Below, piece by piece: positions 36,201-44,415 of a stretch of DNA of 64,000 bases; the first letter of the stretch is position 1; each line of letters opens with the position of its first letter. The translations under genes were made by a program, and so were the position numbers. Source of the DNA: Solidesulfovibrio carbinoliphilus subsp. oakridgensis (lineage in GTDB: Bacteria > Desulfobacterota > Desulfovibrionia > Desulfovibrionales > Desulfovibrionaceae); assembly GCF_000177215.2 (NCBI RefSeq), contig NZ_CM001368.1, positions 2,170,001-2,234,000 of the forward strand. The letters are read 5' to 3'. Under the pieces are notes generated by a model. It had not been told where the DNA came from, did not search any database, and was given only the letters and a program-made list of their open reading frames with translations.

Positions 36201-36433
36201 ACTACGACCCCTGGTGGAACCCGGCCGTCGAGAACCAGGCCACGGACCGCACCCACCGCATCGGCCAGAAGCGGCAGGTCTTCTCCTACAAGATGATCTG
36301 CCAGAACACGGTGGAGGAAAAGATCCTGAAGCTGCAGGAGCAGAAAAAGGACGTGGCCGAAGCCATCATCCCGGGCCAGGACGCCTTCAAGTCCCTGACC
36401 AGGACCGACCTGGAGTCGCTCTTCGAGGTCTAG
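33215..36433 (+). CDS. SNF2-family ATPase with N-terminal SWIM zinc finger
   Basis: 1072 residues. A SWIM zinc finger lies near residues 82-94 (Cys82, Cys84, Cys92, His94), then a long bacterial SNF2-associated region to about 610. The SF2 core has Walker [13 protein letters not shown], motif [12 protein letters not shown], and a helicase-C half with [26 protein letters not shown] and RTHRIGQKR. Such proteins translocate on double-stranded DNA and may remodel nucleoprotein or RNA polymerase complexes. The bacterial SWIM-SNF2 group has no firmly assigned role. It is single-gene with its own terminator. No methylase or nuclease is adjacent, so a DISARM-type system is not indicated. Confidence 0.93.
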   Translation: MAAGNDKTKIKSLLSEFVRETIPEYILDGSHAIVAADGIQKLTINPHEHFWDVEGQVQGDDFQVYASELSVNLKEGTINFFCNCPDSFSGVCRHVGATALKWIRNLDEADGEAPDTAAPPRGEWRQTFRTYFSSEPEPEPGRHYLIFRFHPEPGRLQVAFFRARQNKSGISQVHSEITLEQIIKNPDWSELSPTLPVVAEMLYHHLDYAGHRVELPPGLLAWFFWAIGKEYYLYWRDTEQPVRIEAKTMRLQLAPKLTEDGLSFDILLGSPGKNPFSILGQEVYFYGQMPIWVCWKNAFYPVQTGLPPQLVSDMVQQPPFIPTADVSEFLDRVWTHLPMTDLYGQEEFLVKMQPFFVPATFDPKIFLDEEGSLLTLQIQNVYQTEHGEITVPGPNPDLMTASYLHAGKSYLIARDCDHEQTLINMLTDMRFQARNNANWFLETEEAIVFLLDAYPKLVEKYRVYGEKNLTRYKVRLSTPIIVAEVESKEEEKWFNLDLQVQYDDQRVPIEKIWKAWTQGKRYVQLKDGSYTSLPEAWLEKLAHKLRALGYDTDKPPQTKFKQFEAPVLDKILEDMPEARTDSFWNNLRQKIHSFREIMPVKPPRGLNASLRPYQVQGLSYLNFLREYGFGGILADEMGLGKTVQTLSFIQHNVERGAGGPNLIVVPTSVLPNWEREADKFVPELKQLIIYGARRENMFKKIGESDLVITTYALLRRDLDELLKYDFATIILDEAQNIKNPNTITARSVRRLSGKTRLCLSGTPIENNLFELWSLFEFLMPGFLGGQNAFQRGIVKPIKDGDEETLDYLRGRVRPFILRRTKSEVAKDLPPKVENVYYCNLLDEQLELYAALAKKLKEQVLATVDEKGMAKSQMSILDALLKLRQICCHPRLLKLDLPGVNTNLPSGKFDAFKDLITDCIEEGHKVLVFSQFVQMLHIIRSWMTISQMSFAYLDGSSKDRFDQVDRFNEDESIKVFLISLKAGGTGLNLTSADYVIHYDPWWNPAVENQATDRTHRIGQKRQVFSYKMICQNTVEEKILKLQEQKKDVAEAIIPGQDAFKSLTRTDLESLFEV

Positions 36434-36458
36434 CCGGCCACGACGCCACGAACAAACG

Positions 36459-36484
36459 AAAGGGGGCCCCGCGGCCCCCTTTTT
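36459..36484 (+). terminator. Intrinsic terminator of the SNF2 gene
   Basis: A 10-bp stem AAAGGGGGCC/GGCCCCCTTT with a CCGC loop and a T run, 26 bp after the stop codon. Confidence 0.92.
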
Positions 36485-36777
36485 GCTGGCGCATCGCCCG
36501 AGAAGACGGCCCCCTGGCCCACCGGGCCGCGCCGGCCTGGCGACCCGGAATCGGCTCTGCGGAAGCCCCCCGGGCCGGCGGCCTGGCCGTTGTTTTTTGC
36601 CGCATCATCCCAACCTCTTACGCACGGCCACTGCCGCATCAAGAATACCATGGACGCAATTTTGCAAACAACTTTACAAAAATACTGCCATCGAATACGC
36701 TTTTTAATCCTCATACCATCCTATCATCAAGGGACGAAGGGGTCCTCCGCTTCATGATTCCTACCCGGGAGAACGAC
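36485..36777. other. Intergenic region with AT-rich promoter area
   Basis: GC-rich to about 36635, then clearly AT-rich to the chemoreceptor start (for example around 36655-36725). The AT-rich half probably carries the chemoreceptor promoter. The first 600 bp of the chemoreceptor gene is also less GC-rich than its surroundings. Confidence 0.45.
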
Positions 36778-38607
36778 ATGAATCTGGTCAACGGCCTGAC
36801 CTTGCGCACAAAGTTACTGTGTACATTTATTTTTTTGGCCTGCTTTACATTGGCCGTCGGATTGTTCGGAATCAACAGGATGGCATTCATAGGCGACAAC
36901 TCGACGAAGCTTTACCGACAGGCGACACTGCCCTTGTCGTATATCTCCGACATCGCCATTTCGTTCCAGCGTTACCGCGTCAACATGGCCGTCCTTGTGG
37001 GCATCGACGATAAATATGAAAAAACGAAGATGATTGACGGGAACAAGATTCTCTCGGAAAAAATAAACGCCACCATGCCCCTCCTGTCAGAGGCCCTGGC
37101 ATCCGCCGCGGAGAAGAAACTTGTCCGGGAGCTGGAAGAGGCGCGCAACGCGTACATGCAATACGCCGCCCAGGTGACCGGGCTGGTGCTTGCCGGCAAG
37201 GTAGCGGAGGCCGGCACGTTGCTCCAGGGGGAAACGCGACACCGGGCCGACCTGTACAGAGCCCTGATCGACAAGCTGATCACGTCCATAAACGACGACG
37301 GCAAGGCGCTCTCGGACAACAACATCACAAGCGCCGGGGATTCGGCCCGCCTGATGTACGGCATCATCGGGCTGACCTTTGCCATTTCCATTGCCCTCGG
37401 CTTTATCGTCACCAGCAGCATTGCCGCGCAACTGGGAGAGGATCCGCATTACCTGCACGCGGTCGCCGACAGGATCGCCCATGGCGACCTGGACGTGGCC
37501 TTTCGACGGCAGCAAAAACCCGGCGGCGTCTACGCGGTCCTGCAGGACATGGTGGCGGCCATGAAAGCCAGAATCGCGGAGGCGCAAGAAAAGTCGCGGG
37601 AGGCCGGCCAGGAGGCGGAACGCGCCGGGCGGGCCACCGAGGAGGCCCGGGCCGCCACGGCCCAGGCCGAACGCGCCAAGCGCGACGGCATGCTCCAGGC
37701 GGCCGATCGGCTGTCGTCGGTGGTCGGCGTCGTGTCTTCGGCTTCGGAAGAACTGGCGTCCCGGATCGGCCGGTCGAGCGAAGGGGCCGACGAGCAGTCC
37801 CACCGGCTGTCGGAAACCGCCACCGCCATGGAAGAGATGAACGCCACGGTCCTCGAAGTGGCCAGAAACGCTTCCCAGGCCACGGATACCGCCGAGAAAG
37901 CGAAACAAAAGGCCGAGGACGGGGCCGACACCGTCCAGCGGGTCGTCACCGGCATCGGCCAGGTACAAAGCCAGTCCCTGGAACTCAAGTCCGACATGAC
38001 GCTCCTTGGCCAGCAGGCCGAGGGCATCGGGCATATCATGAACGTCATTTCCGACATCGCCGACCAGACCAACCTGCTGGCCTTAAACGCCGCCATCGAG
38101 GCCGCCCGGGCCGGGGAGGCCGGACGCGGCTTCGCCGTGGTGGCCGACGAGGTCAGAAAGCTCGCGGAAAAAACCATGACCGCCACCCAGGAAGTGGGGA
38201 GCGCCATCCGGCAGATCCAGCAGGGCACGCGCAAGAACATCGAGACCGTGGACCGGACGTTTGCCACCATCGAGGAAGCGACCGGCCTGGCCACGGCCTC
38301 GGGCGAGGCCCTGCGCGAGATCGTCCAGTATGTGGACCTGAGCACCGACCAGGTCCGCTCCATCGCCACGGCCTCGGAGGAGCAGTCCTCGGCCAGCGAG
38401 GAGATCAACCGGTCGGTGGAGGACGTCAACCGCATCGCGGCCGACACCCGGGACGCCCTGCGCCTGTGCGCCAAGACCGTGGCGGACCTGGCGCGGCAGG
38501 CCCAGGAACTCGACGCCATGGTCCGGGAAATGCAGGCCGGCGGGGACATGGCGACTGGCGGCCGCGCGGCGCTGCCGGCCGGCGGGCGGCCCCGGGCCAT
38601 CGGCTGA
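36778..38607 (+). CDS. Methyl-accepting chemotaxis protein
   Basis: 609 residues from ATG 36778 (GGGAGA upstream); an in-frame ATG at 36754 adds eight residues. TM1 (about 12-33) and TM2 (about 195-215) flank a four-helix-bundle periplasmic sensor domain. After TM2 the sequence [25 protein letters not shown] is the signature of many Desulfovibrio chemoreceptors. The cytoplasmic signalling domain contains the highly conserved hairpin tip [40 protein letters not shown]. It controls CheA activity in response to an unknown ligand. The periplasmic half has lower GC than neighbours, hinting at domain exchange. A C-terminal Gly/Ala tail lacks a CheR-binding pentapeptide. Confidence 0.95.
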   Translation: MNLVNGLTLRTKLLCTFIFLACFTLAVGLFGINRMAFIGDNSTKLYRQATLPLSYISDIAISFQRYRVNMAVLVGIDDKYEKTKMIDGNKILSEKINATMPLLSEALASAAEKKLVRELEEARNAYMQYAAQVTGLVLAGKVAEAGTLLQGETRHRADLYRALIDKLITSINDDGKALSDNNITSAGDSARLMYGIIGLTFAISIALGFIVTSSIAAQLGEDPHYLHAVADRIAHGDLDVAFRRQQKPGGVYAVLQDMVAAMKARIAEAQEKSREAGQEAERAGRATEEARAATAQAERAKRDGMLQAADRLSSVVGVVSSASEELASRIGRSSEGADEQSHRLSETATAMEEMNATVLEVARNASQATDTAEKAKQKAEDGADTVQRVVTGIGQVQSQSLELKSDMTLLGQQAEGIGHIMNVISDIADQTNLLALNAAIEAARAGEAGRGFAVVADEVRKLAEKTMTATQEVGSAIRQIQQGTRKNIETVDRTFATIEEATGLATASGEALREIVQYVDLSTDQVRSIATASEEQSSASEEINRSVEDVNRIAADTRDALRLCAKTVADLARQAQELDAMVREMQAGGDMATGGRAALPAGGRPRAIG

Positions 38608-38781
38608 CCGGGCCGGAAAACGGCCCGGCGGCAGGAGCCGGCTGTCCCCGCTTGGACCCGGGGCCGCCGGCGCACGGGGCACGGGCGCATTCGTCGCGCC
38701 CGTGCCCCCGCCGACGGCCAGAATCCGCCCCACCCCGGCCCGCGTCTGCCGGCCTCGAAACGTCTGCCCTCCCCCGAAACG

Positions 38782-38819
38782 CCCGAACGCCCGGACGGGG
38801 AACCGTCCGGGCGTTCGGG
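38782..38819. terminator. 17-bp hairpin between chemoreceptor and feoB
   Basis: A perfect 17-bp stem with a GGAA loop (38782-38798 with 38803-38819). It lies 32 bp past the feoB stop and between convergent genes. There is only a short T stretch on the minus side (TTTC), so the terminator call rests mainly on stem strength and position. Confidence 0.7.
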
Positions 38820-38850
38820 AGGCGGGGGCCGCTTGGCGGACGCAAGCCGG

Positions 38851-41037
38851 TCAGGCCAGGGCGCTGCCGATCTGGTAGATGAGGACGGCCACGATGTAGG
38901 CGAAGCCCAGGGCTCCGAAGACCGAAAAGAGCCCCCACTTCCAGTTCGTCTCCTTGGCGATGGCCACCACCGTGACCATGCAGGGCGTGTACAGGAGCAT
39001 GAAGGCGAAGACGGCCAGCACGGCCGGCATGGTCCAGGCCGGATCGGCGGCCAGCTTTTCGCTCAGGGGGTCGGCCTCGTCGGCCGCGACCTCGCCCATG
39101 GAATAGGCCGTGGCCATGGTGGAGACAAAGACCTCCTTGGCCGCGAAGGCCCCGATCAAGGCGATGTTGGCCTGCCAGGGGAAGCCGGCCAGGTTGGTCA
39201 CCGGGGTCAGGGCCTCGCCCACGCGGCCGGCCACGGAATACTTGAGCGCGGCCTCGTTCTGCTCGTCGGAGACGGCCTTCCGGTCCTCTTCGGCCAGTTG
39301 GGCCACGGCCTCTTCGTCGGCCTCGGGATTGGCGGCCTTGACCTTTTCCACCACTGCCTGGCGCTGGGCCTCGTACCGGGCCACCGTGTCCTCGGGCAGT
39401 TCCGGAAAGGTCATGACGGCCCACATGAGGATGGAGACAGCCAGAATCACGGTGCCGGCCTTTTTGATGTACTGCCAGACCCGCTCCCAGGTGTGCAGGA
39501 TGACGCCGCGCAGGGTCGGCAGGCGGTAGGGCGGAATCTCCATGACAAAGGGCGTGCTCTCGCCCCGGATCACGGTCGAGCGCAGGAGCTTTGAGACCAG
39601 GAGCACGAATCCCCAGGCGCAAAGGACCACCAGAAACATGGCCCGGGTCGGGTTGTCCGGGAAAAAGGCGGCCACGAGCATCAGGTAGGCCGTGGTCTTG
39701 GCCCCGCAGACCATGAACGGCGCGGTCAGGATGGTGGCCAGCCGCTCGCGGGGACTGCGAAGGGTCCGGGCGCTCATGACGCCCGGCACGGCGCAGCCGC
39801 CCGGAATGCCGCCCGAAATGATCAGCGGCATGACCGACATGCCGTGCAGGCCGAAAATCCGCAGCACCCGGTCCATCATGTAGGCCACCCGGGCCATGTA
39901 GCCGAGGTCTTCGAGAAAGACGAGCATGAGGAACATGATGCAGATCAAGGGCGTGAAGCTCATGACCGAGCCCACGCCGCCGATGATGCCGGAGACGATC
40001 AGCGACTGGAGATGGCCTTCGGGAATGTAGGCCGTGCCGAGGCCGCTTAACCACTCGAAACCGGCTTCCAGCCACCCCTTGGGATATTCGCCGATGGTGA
40101 AGGTCACCTGGAACATGAGGTAGAGGACGGCCAGCATGATGCACGGCCCAAGGAGCCGGTGGGTGACCACCCGGTCGATGGCGTCGGAGTGGTTGCGCCG
40201 CAGCTCGTCGCCGCCCGCGACCACGCCCTGCTTGAGCAGGCCGTTAATAAATCCGTAGCGCCAGTCGGCGATGATGGCGTCCGGGGTGGTGGCGCTGTTT
40301 TTGAGGGTCACGGCTTCGGCCTCGGCCGTGAGGGCCACGAGCTCGTCGTGGGCCGGGCCGGCCTTTTTCCCTTCAACCATGACCTGTTCGTCGGACTCCA
40401 GGTATTTGACGGCCACCCAGCGCGGATCGTAGCGGCCGGTCAGAAAGCCGGCGTTTTCGATGAGTTGGGTCATCCCGTCGAGGATCGGGTCCAGGTCCGG
40501 GCCGTAGGACAGGCGCAGCGGCTTCCAGACGCCGCCGGTCTTTTTGGCCACGGCGGCCACGGCCTGCATGAGCTCCTCGCGGCCCTGGCCGACGCGGGCC
40601 ACGCAGGGCACCACCGGCACGCCGAGGAGCTTCGAAAGCCGGTCCACGTTGATGGTGACGCCGCTGCGCTTGACCTCGTCCATCATGTTGAGGCCAAGGA
40701 CCAGGGGCGCCCCGATTTCGAGCAGCTGCAGGGCCAGGTAGAGGCTGCGCTCCAGGGCCGTGGCATCGACCATGTTGATGACCACGTCCGGATGCTCGTC
40801 CACGATGACGTTGCGGGCGACGAGCTCCTCCATGGAATAGGAGGTCAGGGAGTAGGTGCCGGGCAGGTCCACCAGATGGCTTATGGTGCCGTTTTGCCGG
40901 TAGGTGCCCTCCAGGCGGTCCACGGTGATGCCGGGGTAGTTGCCGACCCGGGCCGAGCCGCCGGTGATGGCGTTGAACATGGTGCTCTTGCCGCAGTTGG
41001 GCTGGCCGGAAACGGCCACGCGGATGGACTCAGGCAT
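38851..41037 (-). CDS. feoB: Ferrous iron transport protein B
   Basis: 728 residues. The N-terminal GTPase domain has G1 GQPNCGKS, G2 GNYPGITV, G3 DLPGTYSL and G4 LNMMDE. It is followed by a membrane domain with many helices including the gate motifs (SGGIPGGCAVPGVMSARTL, then GAKTTAYLMLV). FeoB imports Fe(II), the main iron form for an anaerobe. Near residue 570 there is an acidic insertion rich in Glu and Ala (VKAANPEADEEAVAQLAEED) between membrane segments. Start ATG 41037 overlaps feoA by 8 bp. A Fur-like site lies in the shared promoter. No FeoC is present. Confidence 0.97.
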   Translation of the reverse strand: MPESIRVAVSGQPNCGKSTMFNAITGGSARVGNYPGITVDRLEGTYRQNGTISHLVDLPGTYSLTSYSMEELVARNVIVDEHPDVVINMVDATALERSLYLALQLLEIGAPLVLGLNMMDEVKRSGVTINVDRLSKLLGVPVVPCVARVGQGREELMQAVAAVAKKTGGVWKPLRLSYGPDLDPILDGMTQLIENAGFLTGRYDPRWVAVKYLESDEQVMVEGKKAGPAHDELVALTAEAEAVTLKNSATTPDAIIADWRYGFINGLLKQGVVAGGDELRRNHSDAIDRVVTHRLLGPCIMLAVLYLMFQVTFTIGEYPKGWLEAGFEWLSGLGTAYIPEGHLQSLIVSGIIGGVGSVMSFTPLICIMFLMLVFLEDLGYMARVAYMMDRVLRIFGLHGMSVMPLIISGGIPGGCAVPGVMSARTLRSPRERLATILTAPFMVCGAKTTAYLMLVAAFFPDNPTRAMFLVVLCAWGFVLLVSKLLRSTVIRGESTPFVMEIPPYRLPTLRGVILHTWERVWQYIKKAGTVILAVSILMWAVMTFPELPEDTVARYEAQRQAVVEKVKAANPEADEEAVAQLAEEDRKAVSDEQNEAALKYSVAGRVGEALTPVTNLAGFPWQANIALIGAFAAKEVFVSTMATAYSMGEVAADEADPLSEKLAADPAWTMPAVLAVFAFMLLYTPCMVTVVAIAKETNWKWGLFSVFGALGFAYIVAVLIYQIGSALA

Positions 41038-41269
41038 CTTGGCACGCCTCCACGGAAATATACTCGGCCTCGCCGTTTCGCAGCGACAAGGTGAATCCCT
41101 TCATGCGCACGGCGACCGGATCGGTCAGGGGCGCGCGGCCGACCACCATGAACTCGGTGCCGGGAACGAGCCCCATGTCCCGGATACGCCGCCCCATCTC
41201 GCCGCAGGCCGTGACCGCACGGATGCAGCCCTTCTGGTTGACGGCCATCTTCCGCATCGAAATCACCAT
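41030..41269 (-). CDS. feoA: Ferrous iron transport protein A
   Basis: 79 residues from ATG 41269, chosen for AAAGGAG upstream; the frame extends further but without coding character. The sequence is an SH3-like FeoA domain (KGCIRAVTACGEMGRRIRDMGLVPGTEFMVVGRAPLTDPVAVRMKGFTLSLR). FeoA is a small cytoplasmic partner needed for FeoB function. Internal ATGs at codons 5 and 8 are possible starts. It overlaps feoB by 8 bp, so the two are coupled. The leader from the predicted promoter is about 170 nt. Confidence 0.94.
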   Translation of the reverse strand: MVISMRKMAVNQKGCIRAVTACGEMGRRIRDMGLVPGTEFMVVGRAPLTDPVAVRMKGFTLSLRNGEAEYISVEACQDA

Positions 41270-41444
41270 GACAAGTCTCCTTTGAAAAACCGTTGCGAAC
41301 CGCGGCGCGCCGCGGCAGGCGTTCCGCCTTCGACTGTACGGACCAAGCGGACGTCCCGTCCCGGACGTGTCCCGGACGCGCGCCGCGTTTGCAGGCAAGG
41401 GATCGCGCGACAGGGCCTTCGGGCCCGGGGCCGCGCAGGAAGAG

Positions 41445-41473
41445 ATGTAAATGAAAGTGAATATCAGTGTCAA
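41445..41473 (-). promoter_or_regulatory. feoAB promoter with Fur-like box in the spacer
   Basis: On the minus strand, -35 TTGACA (41473-41468) and -10 TTACAT (41450-41445) are 17 bp apart. The spacer contains, on the plus strand, TGAAAGTGAATATCA (41452-41466), which matches the 7-1-7 Fur consensus TGATAATNATTATCA at 11 of 14 fixed positions. Binding there would block polymerase, as expected for iron-repressed feoAB. Confidence 0.68.
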
Positions 41474-41790
41474 GTTTCAATCGCGGCATGGCCGTTAAAA
41501 AACAGCCCGGGCCGCAAGGGGCCACGGGGCGCAGGCGACGGGCGGCGGCCAGGCCAAGCCAAGCCAAGCCAAGCCAAGCCAAGCCAAAAGGCCGTGGCGG
41601 GAACCGGACGCGGACGCAAGGGGAAAAGGCCCTGGCCCCGGGAAGGGGCGCCAGGGACGCCGGGCAAAAGGTGAGGCGGGGCAGCGGTGGTGTCCTCGGC
41701 CGCGGGCCAGGCCGGGACGCGGTCCGGTCCGACGGCCGGCAGGCCGGGGAGCCGGGAGTGCGGGGGAAAGGCGGGAAAGGCCGCCCCAGC
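41474..41790. other. Intergenic region between feo promoter and small gene
   Basis: GC-rich DNA with open frames on both strands that look like composition artefacts. Its only clear structure is the pentanucleotide array at 41553-41587. Confidence 0.45.
41553..41587. repeat. Pentanucleotide array, seven GCCAA units
   Basis: Seven perfect tandem GCCAA units. Such arrays gain and lose units by slipped-strand mispairing. It lies 80 bp behind the feoAB -35 box and outside any gene I can support. Confidence 0.9.
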
Positions 41791-42075
41791 TCAGACCAGG
41801 GGGCAGAAGGCGCCGGCCGCGACATGGCCGGCCATGGAGCCGTCGTCGGCGGACTGGCCGGCGGCGTCGGGGCCGGCGCCGCCGCAATCGCCCTGCCGCA
41901 ACCGGTCGCGGAGCACTCCGGCATTGGAACGGGCGATGCCCTGGGCGGTCATCATGTCCTTGAGATCGTGCCGCCGGGAAAATCCCAGGCGGACGTTGCC
42001 GCCGCCGTCCAGGTAGACCCGGCAGCACAGCCGCTCCACCAGAAAAAGCAACGGATCCTGACAAACATCCATCAT
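41791..42075 (-). CDS. Small protein of unknown function
   Basis: 94 residues from ATG 42075 (or 42072), preceded by GGGGGAG. The first half looks like real protein with two adjacent Cys (VERLCCRVYLDGGGNVRLGFSRRHDLKDMMTAQGIARSN). The second half is Gly/Asp/Ala rich and less convincing, ending VAAGAFCPLV. No signal peptide or recognised domain. It is in the same direction as the next gene upstream (42622) with about 100 bp between. Confidence 0.5.
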   Translation of the reverse strand: MMDVCQDPLLFLVERLCCRVYLDGGGNVRLGFSRRHDLKDMMTAQGIARSNAGVLRDRLRQGDCGGAGPDAAGQSADDGSMAGHVAAGAFCPLV

Positions 42076-42178
42076 GACTCCCCCAACCCCTGGTTAGCGG
42101 TTTTGGAACAGCGGGAACAGTCAGAATCAGGTCACGACTTATATGTCAATCGTAACACCGGAGCAAATGAAAGTTTCG

Positions 42179-42622
42179 TCATCCGGCCAGGCGGTCCGAG
42201 GCGAGGGCGGCCAGGGCCGCGAGCAAGGAATCGACATCCCGGAAGGTTTTGGCGCAGGAGCATTCGACCATGCAGTTGACCAGGGAATGGGCGGTGTCGC
42301 CGGCCCCCCGGAAATCCGTGCGCAACCCCCAGGCCGGGAGGCCCCGGGCATAGGCGTAGCCGACTTCCCAGGCCGTGCCGTCGTCCACCTGGGGGCCGTC
42401 GAGCACGGCCACGACCAGATCCGAGGCCTGCAGTCCGGCCACGCAGCCCGCAAAGATGTGCTCCTTGGCCCCGGCCCCCAGGGCGGCCAGGTCGTGGTCC
42501 GCGAAAAAATCGCCCGGCCAGGCCGCGGCCACGCCGGGCAGGCCCCCGGCCAGGTCGCGCAGGTGGGCCATGAAACGCCGTTCGGCCAGGGTGAAAAGCG
42601 GTCCCGCGAGATAGACGCGCAT
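42179..42622 (-). CDS. Nucleoside 2-deoxyribosyltransferase-like protein
   Basis: 147 residues from ATG 42622. The sequence opens MRVYLAGPLFTLAERRF, the classic N-terminus of the nucleoside 2-deoxyribosyltransferase family (YLAGP motif). It continues with a DLVVAVLDGPQVDDGTAWEVGYAYARGLP segment, in which the D-G-T-x-x-E-x-G pattern supplies the catalytic Glu and the Asp near the deoxyribose. In known members these residues exchange the base of deoxynucleosides or hydrolyse deoxynucleoside monophosphates. Length fits. The ribosome site is weak (GGAG 8 bp upstream). Confidence 0.86.
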   Translation of the reverse strand: MRVYLAGPLFTLAERRFMAHLRDLAGGLPGVAAAWPGDFFADHDLAALGAGAKEHIFAGCVAGLQASDLVVAVLDGPQVDDGTAWEVGYAYARGLPAWGLRTDFRGAGDTAHSLVNCMVECSCAKTFRDVDSLLAALAALASDRLAG

Positions 42623-42867
42623 TGAGGGCTCCGATGGGAGGGGAAATCGAGCCGGAAGGCCGGCGCGTTGGCGCGACGATAGCCCGCAAGGCCCCGGCCG
42701 GGCAACTCCCGTCCCGACTCCCGGCTTGACCGCTGGCACGGGATGGTCTAACCACAAGACCGTCGTGATCGTACTGATCCCCACGACCCTCTCACGGCCG
42801 CGTCCGTCCGGGCGAGGCCGATGTTGTTGGTTTTTCCCGACAATCCAACCGATTTTAAGGTATGACG

Positions 42868-43356
42868 ATGGAAAGCATCCCTATTACTGTTGAAGGCTTC
42901 AGGCGGCTCGAACGCGAACTGGAACGGCTCAAGAAGGAGCGGCCGGCCATCATCCTGGCCATCAAGGAAGCCCGCGAGGAAGGCGACCTGCGCGAGAACG
43001 CCGGGTACGAAGCCGCCCGCGAACGCCAGGGCATGCTTGAAGCCCGCATCAATTTCATCGAATCGCGCATGCCGCGCTTCAACGTCATCGACCTTTCCAC
43101 CCTCGGCGGCGACCAGGTCATCTTCGGGGCCACCGTGGAAATCGAGGACGTGGATACGGGCGACATCAAGAAATACACCCTGCTCGGGCCCGACGAGGCC
43201 GAACCGAGCAAGGGCTCCATTTCCATCCTCTCGCCGGTGGGCCTGGCCCTGCTCGGCAAGTACGAAGGCGACGAGATCGTGGTCGACGCCCCGCGCGGCA
43301 AGATCAACTACGAGATCGTGTCCATCACCTTCAACGGCGTCCCCGACCCTTCCTGA
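42868..43356 (+). CDS. greA: Transcription elongation factor GreA
   Basis: 162 residues from ATG 42868; an in-frame ATG at 42862 is only 1 bp from the AAGG site, whereas 42868 is 7 bp away. GreA inserts a coiled coil into the RNA polymerase secondary channel and stimulates cleavage of backtracked RNA. The N-terminal coiled coil has the acidic tip EEGDLRENAGYEAARERQ with the required Asp and Glu. The C-terminal FKBP-like domain reads IFGATVEIEDVDTG, then GSISILSPVGLALLGKYEGDEIVVDAP. It is followed by a hairpin at 43376. Confidence 0.96.
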   Translation: MESIPITVEGFRRLERELERLKKERPAIILAIKEAREEGDLRENAGYEAARERQGMLEARINFIESRMPRFNVIDLSTLGGDQVIFGATVEIEDVDTGDIKKYTLLGPDEAEPSKGSISILSPVGLALLGKYEGDEIVVDAPRGKINYEIVSITFNGVPDPS

Positions 43357-43375
43357 TCCTTTTCCCCGATCCAGT

Positions 43376-43411
43376 GCCAAGGCCCCGCCGCGCCTGCGGC
43401 CGGGCCTTGGC
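43376..43411 (+). terminator. Hairpin downstream of greA
   Basis: A 10-bp outer stem GCCAAGGCCC/GGGCCTTGGC plus a 5-bp inner stem after one C-C mismatch, 20 bp past the stop. The T tail is poor (GTCTCTCG), so confidence is moderate. Confidence 0.65.
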
Positions 43412-43449
43412 GTCTCTCGTGCCCGGCGTTCCGTCTCCAGTTCCGCGCC

Positions 43450-43545
43450 CCGGCCGCAGCCGCGGGTAAAGACGCAGCCGTTGCCGTCCTTGTCGTAGCA
43501 GCCGCCGCAGGAAATGCAGGCGCTCGCTTCCCCGTCCCCGGGCAA
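43450..43545 (-). other. Possible remnant with CxxCxxC motif
   Basis: The minus-strand frame reads CISCGGCYDKDGNGCVFTRGCG, resembling the Cys-rich loop of flavodoxin-like iron-sulfur flavoproteins and FMN reductases (CxxCxxC then DKDGxCVF). Upstream and downstream of it the frame has no family features and runs into the antisense of greA, and no ribosome site is present. It may be a degraded gene fragment; chance is also possible. Confidence 0.25.
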
Positions 43546-43655
43546 GGCGGCACTTTCGCGTGTGCCGGTTTCCCGGGGCAGGCCGGGGCCGCAAAAAAGC
43601 CCGGCCCCCGAGCGGACCGGGCCCTGACGGCCGCAGGCCGACCGTGGCCGGCCGG

Positions 43656-44153
43656 TCAGGACGCGGCGGTGGCGGCGCCGAGGGCGGCCTGCAGCTTGCC
43701 CTCGTCCTCGTGGGACAGCGAGGTCTGGAGCACCCGGCCGCCCGTGCCCGACAGTTCGGCCAGGACCTTGTCCGCCGTCATCTTGCGGATGAGGACGAAA
43801 AGGACCGATGTGCCGGGTTGGAGGGTTTCGGCCAGCTTTTTCATGAAATCGTCGTCAATGCCGACGTCGGAGAGGGCCCCGGCCGTGGCCCCGGCCCCGG
43901 CGCCGACCACCGCGCCGAGAATCGGGTTCAGGAAGATAAGCCCGATCAGCGCCCCCCAGAAGCCGCCACCGATGGCCCCGGAAGCGGCCAGGTGGTACAT
44001 CTGGCTGAGCTTGACCTTGCCGTCCTGCTTTTTGACGGCAACCACCGCGTCCTCGAGATCGACCAGGTATTCCTTCTGCATCTTGAGGAGTTTGAGCCGC
44101 ACCTCTTCCGCCTTGAACATGTCGTCATAGCCCACAACGATCAGATCGCTCAT
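43656..44153 (-). CDS. DUF1269-type membrane protein
   Basis: 165 residues with a good ribosome site (AAGGAG) before ATG 44153. The N-terminal part MSDLIVVGYDDMFKAEEVRLKLLKMQKEYLVDLEDAVVAVKKQDGKVKL is typical of the DUF1269 family. It is followed by a Gly-rich membrane hairpin (ASGAIGGGFWGALIGLIFLNPILGAVVGAGAGATAGAL) and a C-terminal soluble part with the characteristic GIDDDFMKKLAETLQPGTSVLFVLIR. Function is unknown; the glycine pattern suggests tight helix packing or oligomerisation in the inner membrane. Confidence 0.92.
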   Translation of the reverse strand: MSDLIVVGYDDMFKAEEVRLKLLKMQKEYLVDLEDAVVAVKKQDGKVKLSQMYHLAASGAIGGGFWGALIGLIFLNPILGAVVGAGAGATAGALSDVGIDDDFMKKLAETLQPGTSVLFVLIRKMTADKVLAELSGTGGRVLQTSLSHEDEGKLQAALGAATAAS

Positions 44154-44415
44154 ACACGCTCCTTGGTGGCAGGTTTCGCGCGCCCCGGACCGGGGCGGGA
44201 TTCGCTTATCCTCTACTGTCGCATTTCTTCCGGTTTGGCAACCGGTTCAACCCCGGCACCGGTCCGGGCGCCCGCCCCTCCCGGCGCCGGACCGGCCAAG
44301 GTCCCCGTGCGCCGACGACAACCTTTCCACAGGCCGCAAAGCACGGTATGGCTTGGCGACTGGCCCTCGCCGCCCCCTGCGGGCGGCCCCCCAACGTCCG
44401 ACCCGGGAGGCATCC

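Noticed and set aside
33215-36433. SNF2 gene as part of a DISARM or restriction-type defence system
   Set aside because: No methylase, nuclease or phospholipase-D gene lies within several kilobases, and its base composition matches the host.
41467-42279. 270-residue plus-strand frame spanning the GCCAA array
   Set aside because: Gly/Arg/Ala-rich with no ribosome site, and overlaps the better supported minus-strand genes. The repeat was therefore treated as non-coding.
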